A stretch of DNA of 50,155 bases from positions 1-50,155 of the forward strand of contig JAUWHO010000051.1 in assembly GCA_030605835.1 (NCBI GenBank), written 5' to 3'. Below, piece by piece: positions 17,077 to 25,035 of this stretch. The position numbers and the translations under genes are program-made. The notes beneath the pieces are model-generated. The model made no database searches, was not told the origin of the DNA, and worked only from the letters and a program-made list of their open reading frames with translations. Origin of the DNA: Candidatus Zixiibacteriota bacterium (GTDB lineage Bacteria; Zixibacteria; MSB-5A5; DG-27). How positions within the stretch are numbered: position 1 is the first letter of the stretch; each line of letters begins with the position of its first letter.

Positions 17077-17179
17077 GTGAGTTGTTAGTGGTGAGTAGGT
17101 CGCGCCGAAATGCATAGGTCGGGCATTCTTGCCCGACAGGCTCTGTGAAGTAAAGGGGCGGGAGTGCAACTCCCGCCCC
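17077..17179. repeat. Short heptamer array and two hairpins between convergent genes
   Basis: Three 7-bp units (GTGAGTT type, 17077-17097) begin 5 nt after the MBL stop. GTCGGGC/GCCCGAC with loop ATTCTT spans 17118-17137. GGGGCGGGAGT/ACTCCCGCCCC spans 17155-17179. The second hairpin could serve as a bidirectional terminator for the converging MBL and beta-helix genes, although no T-run follows it. Confidence 0.75.
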
Positions 17180-17207
17180 AGCAACAGCAAGCCCTTGGGA
17201 ACAGACT

Positions 17208-18971
17208 CTATTTCAACAGGTTCATCTTCTTTGTAGAAACGAAATCCCCCGCCTGCAGCTTGTAGAAATAAACTCCGCTGGAGTAGTCGGAAGCATCCCA
17301 GATAACCTCATGTTCGCCAGCCCGCTGAAATCCCTCAAACAGGGTGCTGACCACTCGTCCGCTGATGTCATAGACCTTCAGGGTGACATTGCCTGCTTCC
17401 GCAAGGCTGTAACTGATCTTCGTGGTAGCGTTAAAGGGATTTGGATAGCAGCGGGAGAGAGCGAAAACTTGGGGGCTTTCTGCCGTGCTGTTTCCGAGAC
17501 TCAGCAAGTCGATTCCGCTCATCACAGCCGATTCAGTCTTCCAATCTGCTACGTCCCCAGACCAGAATCCCATACCCGACGGTCGCGGCACAATCACGAA
17601 GGGTTCGCAGTCCTGGTCGTAAACGTGACCTTGGAAGTCTCGAGCCTCTGCGCAGAGCGAGTAATCATCGTAGGGAGCGCCACCAGGGACTATGTGAGTG
17701 ATATAGCCGCTCAGGAACCCATGGGGAGGGATCCGGAGAGTCACAGGGCCTATGAGCGGATACATCCAGGTGTATCGAACCGCGTAAGCTGCGAAGCGAA
17801 ATCTCACAAACTGATCGGTGTAATTGGTGCAGCTCACGGTGTAACCGAACTCCGCACCACGGTAGGTGGTGTCAGTATCCAGAATGACCTCAAGTTGCAG
17901 AACCCCGCAGCCGACTCCGTATGCTCCGATGTCCTCTCCGTTCTGCCCGGCGCCGACACAACAGGAGGAGGCGTTCAGGGTGAAATCCAGATTCTCGGGG
18001 TCACAGAATTCGGGGTCGCAGGAGAGATCGTTGGGACCCGGGCTGCAGTTATAATAGCCGTTCTGCCACAGATCGTTGTAATCGATGTCGGGAGAGGCGT
18101 TGCCTTCAACCCCGATGCCGTAGTCACCGTTTCCCGCAATTATATTGTTGACGATGACCGGAGAACCGCTCGACATACAGTAAATCCCACCGGTCTCTCC
18201 GTACCCTGTAACGTTGTCAACTACGGTGTTGTTGACAATGTGAGGAGTTCCGCCCTGACAGGAGATACCGCCGCCGTGACCGAAATCGACAGTGTCTGCT
18301 CTAATCAGATTGTAACGAATTAAGACATCGGAATCTTCGCAGTGGATGCCCGCTCCGTAAGCCACACCGTAACCGCTCATCGTCATATGTCCGATGATGC
18401 GGTTGTGTTCTACTACCGTGCCGGAGGAGTTTTTCAGATAAATGCCGCCCCCATAGTAGGCACCGACGTTCCGCCTAATGAGGTTGTGCTTAATGGCCGG
18501 AGCGGAGTCTTCACAATAGATCCCGCCGCCGAGACCATACCAGTCGATGTAGTTCCGACATATTCTATTGTGGGAGATCAAGGGTTGAGCTCTGTTGGTG
18601 CATTTTATCCCTCCACCACTCCACGCAAAACCGTCCGTGATGGTGAATCCAGTGAGTTGAGCTTCCTCTTCCTCTCCAGAGGAGAAGGTCACCACCGTCC
18701 CGGAGCTGTCACCATCGATAACGGTGTTCTGGATGGTCGTGGTGTCCCCATCGAAGATGAAATTGCTCCCCACCAGAATCTCCTTGCCGAGAAAGTCAAT
18801 TCTCTCGTGATAGACCCCGGTATCGACCAGAACGGTATCGCCGTCCAAAGCCAGGTCTATGCCTCCCTGAATGGTGCCCACTTGCCGGGGAACGTGGATG
18901 ATAGTTGCGGAGCAAACCGAGAAAACCCCCCAGAGGACGAGAATCAGAAAGGCAGACAGATACTTGTTCAT
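17208..18971 (-). CDS. Secreted right-handed beta-helix protein with type IX-like C-terminal tail
   Basis: A 587-residue exported protein. A signal peptide (1-22, ending SVCSA) precedes a pectate-lyase-like beta-helix (about 25-335) built of repeats with GGGI(Y/K/S)C and H/EHN.I phrases. An Ig-like module follows (about 350-470, TTYRGAEFGYTVSCTNYTD). The C-terminal FlgD-like tail (about 505-587) has YPNPFNATTKISYSL, VIWDASDYSSGVYFYKL and TKKMNLLK. The tail suggests secretion by a type IX-like pathway or cell-surface sorting. Beta-helices usually bind or cleave polysaccharide, but no catalytic residues are evident. The ATG has AGGAGG five bases upstream, and a promoter lies at 19034-19061. Confidence 0.88.
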   Translation of the reverse strand: MNKYLSAFLILVLWGVFSVCSATIIHVPRQVGTIQGGIDLALDGDTVLVDTGVYHERIDFLGKEILVGSNFIFDGDTTTIQNTVIDGDSSGTVVTFSSGEEEEAQLTGFTITDGFAWSGGGIKCTNRAQPLISHNRICRNYIDWYGLGGGIYCEDSAPAIKHNLIRRNVGAYYGGGIYLKNSSGTVVEHNRIIGHMTMSGYGVAYGAGIHCEDSDVLIRYNLIRADTVDFGHGGGISCQGGTPHIVNNTVVDNVTGYGETGGIYCMSSGSPVIVNNIIAGNGDYGIGVEGNASPDIDYNDLWQNGYYNCSPGPNDLSCDPEFCDPENLDFTLNASSCCVGAGQNGEDIGAYGVGCGVLQLEVILDTDTTYRGAEFGYTVSCTNYTDQFVRFRFAAYAVRYTWMYPLIGPVTLRIPPHGFLSGYITHIVPGGAPYDDYSLCAEARDFQGHVYDQDCEPFVIVPRPSGMGFWSGDVADWKTESAVMSGIDLLSLGNSTAESPQVFALSRCYPNPFNATTKISYSLAEAGNVTLKVYDISGRVVSTLFEGFQRAGEHEVIWDASDYSSGVYFYKLQAGDFVSTKKMNLLK

Positions 18972-19033
18972 AAATACCTCCTGAGAATTTGAGTGAAATT
19001 TCTACTATAAAATAGCTCTAAGTCTCCTTAGGA

Positions 19034-19061
19034 AATAAAACTAATGAACTAGGAAAGTCAA
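19034..19061 (-). promoter_or_regulatory. Candidate promoter of the beta-helix gene
   Basis: On the minus strand TTGACT (19061-19056) and TTTATT (19039-19034) are separated by 16 bases. The leader is about 55 nt. The same box pair and spacing occur at the coaX promoter. Confidence 0.5.
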
Positions 19062-19101
19062 GGGAATTCCGCCCATGGCCTGAGCCAGAGCGATAAGTGA
19101 A

Positions 19102-19239
19102 GGGGCGGGAGTATAACTCCCACCCCAGCTGTGCGGTATTCTGCGCCACTGCACCTCTTACTGCTGGGGCAGGGGTTCAACCCCTGCCCCCATTGTATCC
19201 GCTTAATCGGTTTAATCTGCTGTGAAGGTGCTGTGAATC
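19102..19239. repeat. Composite intergenic repeat, copy 1
   Basis: About 140 bp comprising a hairpin (GGGGCGGGAGT with ACTCCCACCCC), a 42-bp link starting CAGCTGTGCGGTATTC and ending GCTG, a second hairpin (GGCAGGGGTT with AACCCCTGCC), and a unique tail running to the SBBP gene stop. A near-identical copy lies at 20968-21105 and a shorter one at 23388-23494, each just downstream of a minus-strand secreted-protein gene. Confidence 0.88.
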
Positions 19240-20868
19240 CTACCTGAGAAGCGTCATCCTCTTAGTCTCAGTGAAATTCCCGCTGGTGAAACTGTAGAAA
19301 TAGATCCCGCTTGCCTGCTGGGAGGCATCCCAGATGACCTGATACTCTCCCGCTTCCCGATAATCGTCAACCAGAGTGTGAATCAACTGACCGCCGATAT
19401 TGTAGATGGTCAACTCAACCTCTCCGGGCACTGCCAGAGTGTAACTGATCTGTGTGCTGGCATTGAAGGGATTAGGCTGGCATGTCAGCCTGAAGCCAGT
19501 TGGAAGGGCGTTACCTGAGGTCCCCGTCTCAACTGCCGTCGGCTGGCTATACTTGATGGTTCCGTAATCCTCATTGGCTTCGTAGACCCGGCCCGTGACG
19601 TAGACGTTGGCCTCCGCATCCACTGCCAGATCGTGAGCTTCGTCATGCAAGTCTCCGGATCCGTTGTAGCGAGCCACCCACTCCTCGTTGCCGTCGGGGT
19701 CATACTTCACGGTGGCGTAATCGTTGCCAGTGCCCGAGCCTTCACTCTGGCCGGTGACATAGACGTTGCCCGCGCCATCCGCAGCCAGAGCCTCGCCACG
19801 ATCCACGCCATTCCCCGGTCCGTTGTAGCGAGCTACCCAGAGCTCATTCCCGTCCGGGTCATACTTGATGGTGGCGAAGTCGTAGCCAGTGCCAGAGCCT
19901 TCACTATAGCCGGTGACACAGACGTTGCCCTGGGTATCCAGAGCCACGGCTCCCGCTCCGTCAGAGCCACTTCCCGGGCCGTTGTAGCGCCGCACCCAGA
20001 GCGTATCGCCGTCCGGGTCATACTTGATGGTGGCGAAGTCCTGGCCAGTGCCAGAACCTTCACTGAAGCCACTCACATAGACGTTGCCGGAGCCGTCCAC
20101 CGCCACGGCAGCACCTGCGTCGGCGCCATTCCCCGGTCCGTTGTAGCGAGCCACCCAAAGCTCGTGGCCGTAACGGTCATACTTTATAGTGGTACAATCC
20201 CCAGGCCGCCCCAGATCGGAGACGCCAGTGACATAGACGTTGCCGGCGGCATCCAGGGCCAGAGCCCAGCCATAATCAACGCCGTTCCCCGGTCCGTTGT
20301 AGCGAGCCACCCACTGCTCATTGCCGTTAGCGTCATACCCTATGGTGGCGTAATCCTCGTGGGTGCCTGAACCTTCGCTATAACCGGTGACGTAGACGTT
20401 GCCGGCGCCATCCGCAGCCAGAGCCCGGCCATAATCAGTGCCGTTTGCCGGTCCGTTGTACCGAGTCGCCCACACCTCGTTGCCGCTGGGGTTATACTTC
20501 ACGGTGGCGTAATCTCTGCCGGTGGCTGAGCCTTCGCTATAACCGGTGACGTAGACGTTGCCGGCGCCATCCAGGGCCAGAGCCGTAGCATAATCACCGT
20601 CGTCTGCCGGTCCGTTGTAGCGAGCCACCCAGACTGAATCGCCGTTAGGATCATACTTCACGGTGGCGTAATCCTTGTCGGTGCCTATACCGGAACTAGT
20701 GCCGGTGACATAGACGTTGCCGGCGGCATCCACAGCCAGAGCCCGGGCATAATCAGGGCCGTTTCCCGGTCCGTTGTAGAGGGCGACCCACTCCTCAACT
20801 ACTTGCCCCGATGCCACGCTGGTGGCAAGCAGCAGAAAGAGGGGTAAGAACCATTTCGTGAAGGACAT
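19240..20868 (-). CDS. Secreted eight-repeat SBBP beta-propeller protein with type IX-like tail (1)
   Basis: A 542-residue exported protein. After a signal peptide (1-21, ending ASGQ) come eight SBBP repeats of about 52 residues (about 24-450), each with a WVARYNGPGNG-like start, ALA(V/A)D.AGNVYVTG and DYAT(V/I)KYDP.G. Eight such units probably close a beta-propeller. The C-terminal FlgD/type IX-like tail (about 460-542) has QPNPFNASTQISYTL, VIWDASQQASGIYFY and TKRMTLLR. The function is probably surface binding or adhesion; no catalytic motif is visible. The ATG at 20868 has a perfect AGGAGG seven bases upstream. It is a paralogue of the next gene, with similar leader and trailer DNA. Confidence 0.9.
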   Translation of the reverse strand: MSFTKWFLPLFLLLATSVASGQVVEEWVALYNGPGNGPDYARALAVDAAGNVYVTGTSSGIGTDKDYATVKYDPNGDSVWVARYNGPADDGDYATALALDGAGNVYVTGYSEGSATGRDYATVKYNPSGNEVWATRYNGPANGTDYGRALAADGAGNVYVTGYSEGSGTHEDYATIGYDANGNEQWVARYNGPGNGVDYGWALALDAAGNVYVTGVSDLGRPGDCTTIKYDRYGHELWVARYNGPGNGADAGAAVAVDGSGNVYVSGFSEGSGTGQDFATIKYDPDGDTLWVRRYNGPGSGSDGAGAVALDTQGNVCVTGYSEGSGTGYDFATIKYDPDGNELWVARYNGPGNGVDRGEALAADGAGNVYVTGQSEGSGTGNDYATVKYDPDGNEEWVARYNGSGDLHDEAHDLAVDAEANVYVTGRVYEANEDYGTIKYSQPTAVETGTSGNALPTGFRLTCQPNPFNASTQISYTLAVPGEVELTIYNIGGQLIHTLVDDYREAGEYQVIWDASQQASGIYFYSFTSGNFTETKRMTLLR

Positions 20869-20932
20869 TTGAGACCTCCTTTGGTTTGAAGGTGAACGGT
20901 CAAAGTCTCTTATGAAGTTAGCATCCATAGCA

Positions 20933-20960
20933 AATATAGCCTTCCAGCGATCTTTGTCAA
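20933..20960 (-). promoter_or_regulatory. Strong promoter of SBBP gene 1
   Basis: On the minus strand TTGACA (20960-20955) and TATATT (20938-20933) are separated by 16 bases. The transcript would start near 20926 and carry a leader of about 58 nt. The same -35, -10 and spacing occur before SBBP gene 2. Confidence 0.75.
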
Positions 20961-20967
20961 GCGAAAA

Positions 20968-21105
20968 GGGGCGGGAGTGCAACTCCCACCCCAGCTGTGC
21001 GGTATTCGGCGCCACTGCACCTCTTACTGCTGGGGCAGGGGTTGAACCCCTGCCCCCATTGTATCCGCTTAATCGGTTTGATCTGCTGTGAAGGTGCTGT
21101 GAATC
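20968..21105. repeat. Composite intergenic repeat, copy 2
   Basis: Nearly identical to 19102-19239, including both hairpins, the link segment and the ATTGTATCCGCTTAATCGG tail. It lies between the stop of SBBP gene 2 and the promoter of SBBP gene 1. The shared tail and gene ends suggest that gene and flank were duplicated together. Confidence 0.88.
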
Positions 21106-23106
21106 CTACCTCAGCAGCGTCATCCTCTTAGTCTCGCTGAATTCGCCGCTGCTCAAACTGTAGAAATAGATCCCGCTTGCCTGTTCGGAAGCATCCCAGA
21201 TGACCTGATACTCCCCAGACTGTTGATGACCGTCAACCACAGTCTCCACCAACTGCCCGCCCAGATTGTGGATGGTCAGCTTCACGTTCCCCGCCTCCGC
21301 TAAGCTGTAACTGAATTGAGTGCTGGCATTGAACGGGTTGGGATAGTTACTGTGGAGTTCTGTCATCGTCGGAAGCACGACCTCCGGCCGGTCCGTCTCC
21401 ACCAGCTCCCACTCAGTGTTTGCTCCTGTCTTCCAGGGAGAACACTCGATGACGTCCACGTTCATGCAGCAGGTATAAGGATTACCGCCGTACTCGTGCT
21501 CCACCGAGATGCTGTACTCACCGGGCTGGACGGAGTTGGGAACCCTGAAATAGTAGTAGTAGGTGGTAACGCCGGTCGGAATGGTTCTATTGCGCGCGAT
21601 TGCGATGAGCTGATTGGCGGGATCACAGTCGTAGCCGGAGTAACCGGAAAAGGCCGCGCTGATATTCACAGGCGAGCCGCTCTCGTTGGTATAGGTAACG
21701 CTGAACATGACGTCTCGTCCCCGGCAGACGGGCCACGGGGAGACGTCACAGCTCATCCACATATCCGGCTGACTGTACTTTATGGTGGTGTAATCAAAGT
21801 TCCAATTGATATCCCCACTCATCCCGGTGACATACACGTTGCCAGAGGCATCCAGAGCCAGATCCGCGGCGTTATTGTAATACCCCAATGGTCCGGTGTA
21901 GCGCATCGCCCAGACCGAATCGCCGCTGGAATTATATTTCACGGTGGCGTAATCGGTCAATTCTCCAGAGTAGTCGCTGCAGCTCGTGCCGGTGACGTAG
22001 ACATTGCCGGAATCATCCACCGCCAGAGCAGTGGCACCATCGTCCCAGTTTCCGGGCCCGTTATACCGCGCCACCCAGAGCTCGTTGCCCTCGGGATCGT
22101 ATTTTATGGTGGCGTAGTCGTCGTAAGTCCCAGAGCCGCTGCTCCGACCGGTGACATAGACGTTGCCGGAGGCATCCACGACGAGAGCTCTAGCATAGTC
22201 GTTAGATCCGGCAGGCCCGTCGTAGCGAGCCACCCAGAGCTGGTTGCCGTCGGAGTCATACTTGACAGTAGCGTAATCGTACCGGTAACTGGGCTCCACA
22301 CTCCCGCCGGTGACGTAGACGTTACCGGACCGATCCACGGCCAGAGCATAGGCTTTATCCTCGTGGTTCCCCGTGCCGTTGTAGCGCCGCACCCAGACAG
22401 TATCGCCGTTGGAGTCATACTTTATGGTGGTGTAATCGGGGTAATAGACATCCCTGGCCTCGCCGGTGACATAGACGTTGCCGGACTCATCCACCGCCAG
22501 AGCATGGGCAAAATCGTCGTAGTTGTATGCTCCACCGTAGAGCCGCACCCACAACGTATCGCCGTTCGGGTCATACTTTATGGTGGCGTAATCCATGTGA
22601 TGGCCGAGGACTCCCGCATAGCCTGTAACGTAAACGTTGCCCGAAGGGTCCACCGCCACAGCGTTGGCTTGGTCCCACCAGTCCTGCGGTCCATTGTAGC
22701 GAGCCGCCCAGAGCTCGTTGCCGTCGGCGTCATACTTCACGGTGGCGTAGTCGGGGTAACCGCTGGACACAAAGCTCTCGCCGGTGACGTAGACGTTGCC
22801 GGACATGTCCACCGCCAGAGCGTTAGCCTGGTCAGTATAACTTCCCGGTCCGGTGTAGCGGCGCACCCAGAGGGTATCGCCGTTGGGAGCATACTTTACG
22901 GTGGCGTAATCCCCGCGGGTGCCTGAGCCATAGCTCTCGCCGGTGACGTAGATGTTACCGTCGGCATCCACTGCCAGGGCAGTGGCTTCATCGGTATCGT
23001 TCCCCGGGCCGTCGTAGCGGGCCACCCACACCTCGTGCACCTTCGCCGATGCCACGCTGGTGGCAAGCACCAGGAAAACGACCAGAAAGGTTTTAATGAA
23101 GGACAT
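21106..23106 (-). CDS. Secreted eight-repeat SBBP beta-propeller protein with Ig-like module and type IX-like tail (2)
   Basis: A 666-residue paralogue of the neighbouring SBBP protein. A signal peptide (1-20, ending SVASA) precedes eight SBBP repeats (about 25-430; for example ALAVD.SGNVYVTGES and DYATVKYD.DGN). These are more diverged from one another than in the sister protein. A Cys-containing Ig-like module of about 110 residues (RGRDVMFSVTYTNESGSPVN) is inserted before the tail and resembles that of the beta-helix protein. The C-terminal tail has YPNPFNASTQFSYSL and TKRMTLLR. The start has AGGAGG seven bases upstream in a context identical to that of the sister gene. The promoter lies at 23304-23331 with a long leader. 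Confidence 0.9.
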   Translation of the reverse strand: MSFIKTFLVVFLVLATSVASAKVHEVWVARYDGPGNDTDEATALAVDADGNIYVTGESYGSGTRGDYATVKYAPNGDTLWVRRYTGPGSYTDQANALAVDMSGNVYVTGESFVSSGYPDYATVKYDADGNELWAARYNGPQDWWDQANAVAVDPSGNVYVTGYAGVLGHHMDYATIKYDPNGDTLWVRLYGGAYNYDDFAHALAVDESGNVYVTGEARDVYYPDYTTIKYDSNGDTVWVRRYNGTGNHEDKAYALAVDRSGNVYVTGGSVEPSYRYDYATVKYDSDGNQLWVARYDGPAGSNDYARALVVDASGNVYVTGRSSGSGTYDDYATIKYDPEGNELWVARYNGPGNWDDGATALAVDDSGNVYVTGTSCSDYSGELTDYATVKYNSSGDSVWAMRYTGPLGYYNNAADLALDASGNVYVTGMSGDINWNFDYTTIKYSQPDMWMSCDVSPWPVCRGRDVMFSVTYTNESGSPVNISAAFSGYSGYDCDPANQLIAIARNRTIPTGVTTYYYYFRVPNSVQPGEYSISVEHEYGGNPYTCCMNVDVIECSPWKTGANTEWELVETDRPEVVLPTMTELHSNYPNPFNASTQFSYSLAEAGNVKLTIHNLGGQLVETVVDGHQQSGEYQVIWDASEQASGIYFYSLSSGEFSETKRMTLLR

Positions 23107-23303
23107 TTGAGACCTCCTTTGGTTTGAAGGTTAAAGGTTGAAACTAAATTTTGGAATATCCATGGTCAGAGATTCTCTCTCGACAGGGAGTTGAGGGGTC
23201 TGAAGGGGAGTTCTCGGCATTTTTCGGTCACCCTGAGAGAAGCTTGTCAGAAGATATCGAGTCGACAGTCCGATAACGCTCGCATGCGTTATTTTTCACA
23301 AAC

Positions 23304-23331
23304 AATATAACCTTTTTTCGGTGTTTGTCAA
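23304..23331 (-). promoter_or_regulatory. Strong promoter and long leader of SBBP gene 2
   Basis: On the minus strand TTGACA (23331-23326) and TATATT (23309-23304) are separated by 16 bases. The leader of about 190 nt begins with a hairpin ATAACGC/GCGTTAT (23273-23292). Apart from this and the ribosome-binding site I see no recognised riboswitch in 23107-23300. Confidence 0.72.
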
Positions 23332-23387
23332 TTGGTTTCCCGGCCCCCAAGCCTTGCCCACTCCAGCTTGAAAGCGAGAGAAAGAAA

Positions 23388-23494
23388 GGGCCGGGAGTGC
23401 AACTCCCACCCCAGCATTTAGGGACCCCAGCGGTGCGGTATTCTGTGCCACTGCACCTCTTACCGCTGGGGCAGGGGTTGAACCCCTGCCCCGA
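23388..23494. repeat. Composite intergenic repeat, copy 3 (shorter)
   Basis: It has the two hairpins and the GTGCGGTATTC ... CACTGCACCTCTTAC link of copies 1 and 2. It carries an extra 16-nt insertion after CCCCAGC and lacks the unique tail. It lies 9 nt after the stop of the VCBS gene. Confidence 0.82.
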
Positions 23495-23502
23495 CTAGCA
23501 AA

Positions 23503-25023
23503 CTAAAATGCTATCTCATTCGCCCACAGGACACAAATGTTCCCCTTCATCTCCGGCTTTCCCTCGAAGGTAGCGATGACCTCTCCCCGACCGTCGCCAT
23601 CTAAGTCCTTCACTTTGAAATAGGTAGGGGACTCAAATTTCATCTCCCGAACCGAGTCCTTGTCGAAGATCTTGGAGGCGTCACCGTGGAAAACCTTCAG
23701 CTTGCCGCCAGGGATGACCACCAGGTCTTTCAGGCCGTCACCGTCGATATCGCCGTCGAAGTCGCCGACGGTCTGCAAGGATATGTTGCGACCGCGCAGA
23801 TCCAATTTGGAGCTCAAGCCGTAGCTAAAATCGGGCTTGCGGGGGAAATTGCCGCTTTCGTCCTGAAGGTAAACCTGATATTCGAAATTCATCCTCTTCA
23901 GAAGCAACATCTTAATCAACGACATCACGCCGATGTCCACGGAGGGGACTATGATATCCTTTCTGCCATCACCGTTGAAGTCTCGAACGACACCGCTGGA
24001 GGCGGAGCCCTCGATGACCACCTCGAAATCCGGCGATGTCGGGAATCTACCTCCCTGGCGTCCTTTGAATATCTTTATGGTGCTGACGTAACTGGTAACA
24101 CTTCCGGCAACCTTGGTGCCCACCAGGTCAAGCTTACCATCAGAATCGAGGTCTTCCACCAGCACAAAAACATAAATGTCCTGTCTCTCCTTCTCTTCTG
24201 GAGTGCGCAACTCCAAGTAGAGCTCGTGATCGGGATCGGGATTGAAGTGACCTTTCTCGTCTGCGAGGAAGATATCGATATAATCTCGCTGAATTGAGAA
24301 CAGATCCTCTCTCCCATCGCCGTTGAAATCTCTGAAATCATGTTCCGGTAGGGAGAACCACCCATGTACGGCGCTTCTTGTCGGCCGCTCCCCGGCATCT
24401 GTCTCCACCAGCGAGAAATATTGACTAACGTTTACCACCGAAGTCGGTTCAAATCCCCCTCTGCGACCTCTCTCTAGAATTGCAAGCTTCTGCGGCTGGG
24501 GAACCAGGATGCGAAGCACCTCTTCTTTCTCATCGCTCTGGACGAAATCCCACACTAATATCTGGTTATTTTCGGGAAGACTGAAAATGGTGGGCAACGC
24601 TTTCAGAAGTTCGATCTCGGAGGTGGGACCGGTCTCACCAAATTTAAGAAAGTGGACTCCCTCGGTGCCGAGAAAGATTAAGTCCAGGTAATCATCCCTG
24701 TTGACCTTCCCGAAATCAACCATCAAAACCTCAGGTGGCAGCAGGACGGTGCGATCAGGTGCTGCAGAGAATCCCCTCTCCCCGTGGTTGAGGAAGAATC
24801 CAAGCAGGCGTCGACTTTCCGGAGGCACCCCCTCACAGTAGAATATCACCAGGTCGGTCAACCCATCGTTGTTGAAATCCTCCATGATGCGACCACACAC
24901 TCTCCCCTCCACCTGCAAGTCCTGCCTTTTGAAAAGTTCCTCACCATAAGTCGCGCCAGCTGATACCAGCAGAAAGACGATGATCAGAGCTGTTGACAGT
25001 AAGAGATTCTTTCTCGACGACAT
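23503..25023 (-). CDS. Exported FG-GAP/VCBS repeat protein
   Basis: A 506-residue exported protein with a signal peptide (1-27, ending GATYG). At least six calcium-loop-like FG-GAP/VCBS motifs follow (DFNNDGLTDLVIF, DFNGDGREDLFS, DLDSDGKLDLVG, DFNGDGRKDIIVP, DGDGLKDLVVIP, DLDGDGRGEVIATF). The repeats are expected to form an integrin-alpha-like beta-propeller that binds calcium at the surface. No type IX-like tail is present. The ATG at 25023 has AAGGAG seven bases upstream and is preferred over the in-frame GTG at 25032, which would abut that ribosome-binding site. It follows thiL by 12 nt and is probably co-transcribed with it. Confidence 0.87.
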   Translation of the reverse strand: MSSRKNLLLSTALIIVFLLVSAGATYGEELFKRQDLQVEGRVCGRIMEDFNNDGLTDLVIFYCEGVPPESRRLLGFFLNHGERGFSAAPDRTVLLPPEVLMVDFGKVNRDDYLDLIFLGTEGVHFLKFGETGPTSEIELLKALPTIFSLPENNQILVWDFVQSDEKEEVLRILVPQPQKLAILERGRRGGFEPTSVVNVSQYFSLVETDAGERPTRSAVHGWFSLPEHDFRDFNGDGREDLFSIQRDYIDIFLADEKGHFNPDPDHELYLELRTPEEKERQDIYVFVLVEDLDSDGKLDLVGTKVAGSVTSYVSTIKIFKGRQGGRFPTSPDFEVVIEGSASSGVVRDFNGDGRKDIIVPSVDIGVMSLIKMLLLKRMNFEYQVYLQDESGNFPRKPDFSYGLSSKLDLRGRNISLQTVGDFDGDIDGDGLKDLVVIPGGKLKVFHGDASKIFDKDSVREMKFESPTYFKVKDLDGDGRGEVIATFEGKPEMKGNICVLWANEIAF

Positions 25024-25035
25024 TTTTTCCACTCC

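Noticed and set aside
17155-17179. GGGGCGGGAGT/ACTCCCGCCCC hairpin as an intrinsic terminator.
   Set aside because: Position between convergent genes fits, but no T-run follows on either strand and the same hairpin recurs in non-terminal contexts, so it is listed as a repeat only.
17310-18323. Plus-strand open frame of 337 codons antisense to the beta-helix gene.
   Set aside because: No recognisable domain and no start signal; it is a shadow of the repeat-rich minus-strand gene.
21316-22926. Long plus-strand open frame of 536 codons antisense to SBBP gene 2.
   Set aside because: It mirrors the repeat codons of the real gene, giving monotonous Val/Ala/Gly/His text without a ribosome-binding site. 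The minus-strand frame has a signal peptide, known repeats and a tail.
17208-25023. A type IX secretion gene cluster near the tailed proteins.
   Set aside because: Tails are present but no Por/Spr component is encoded in the window; the secretion machinery must be elsewhere or of another kind.
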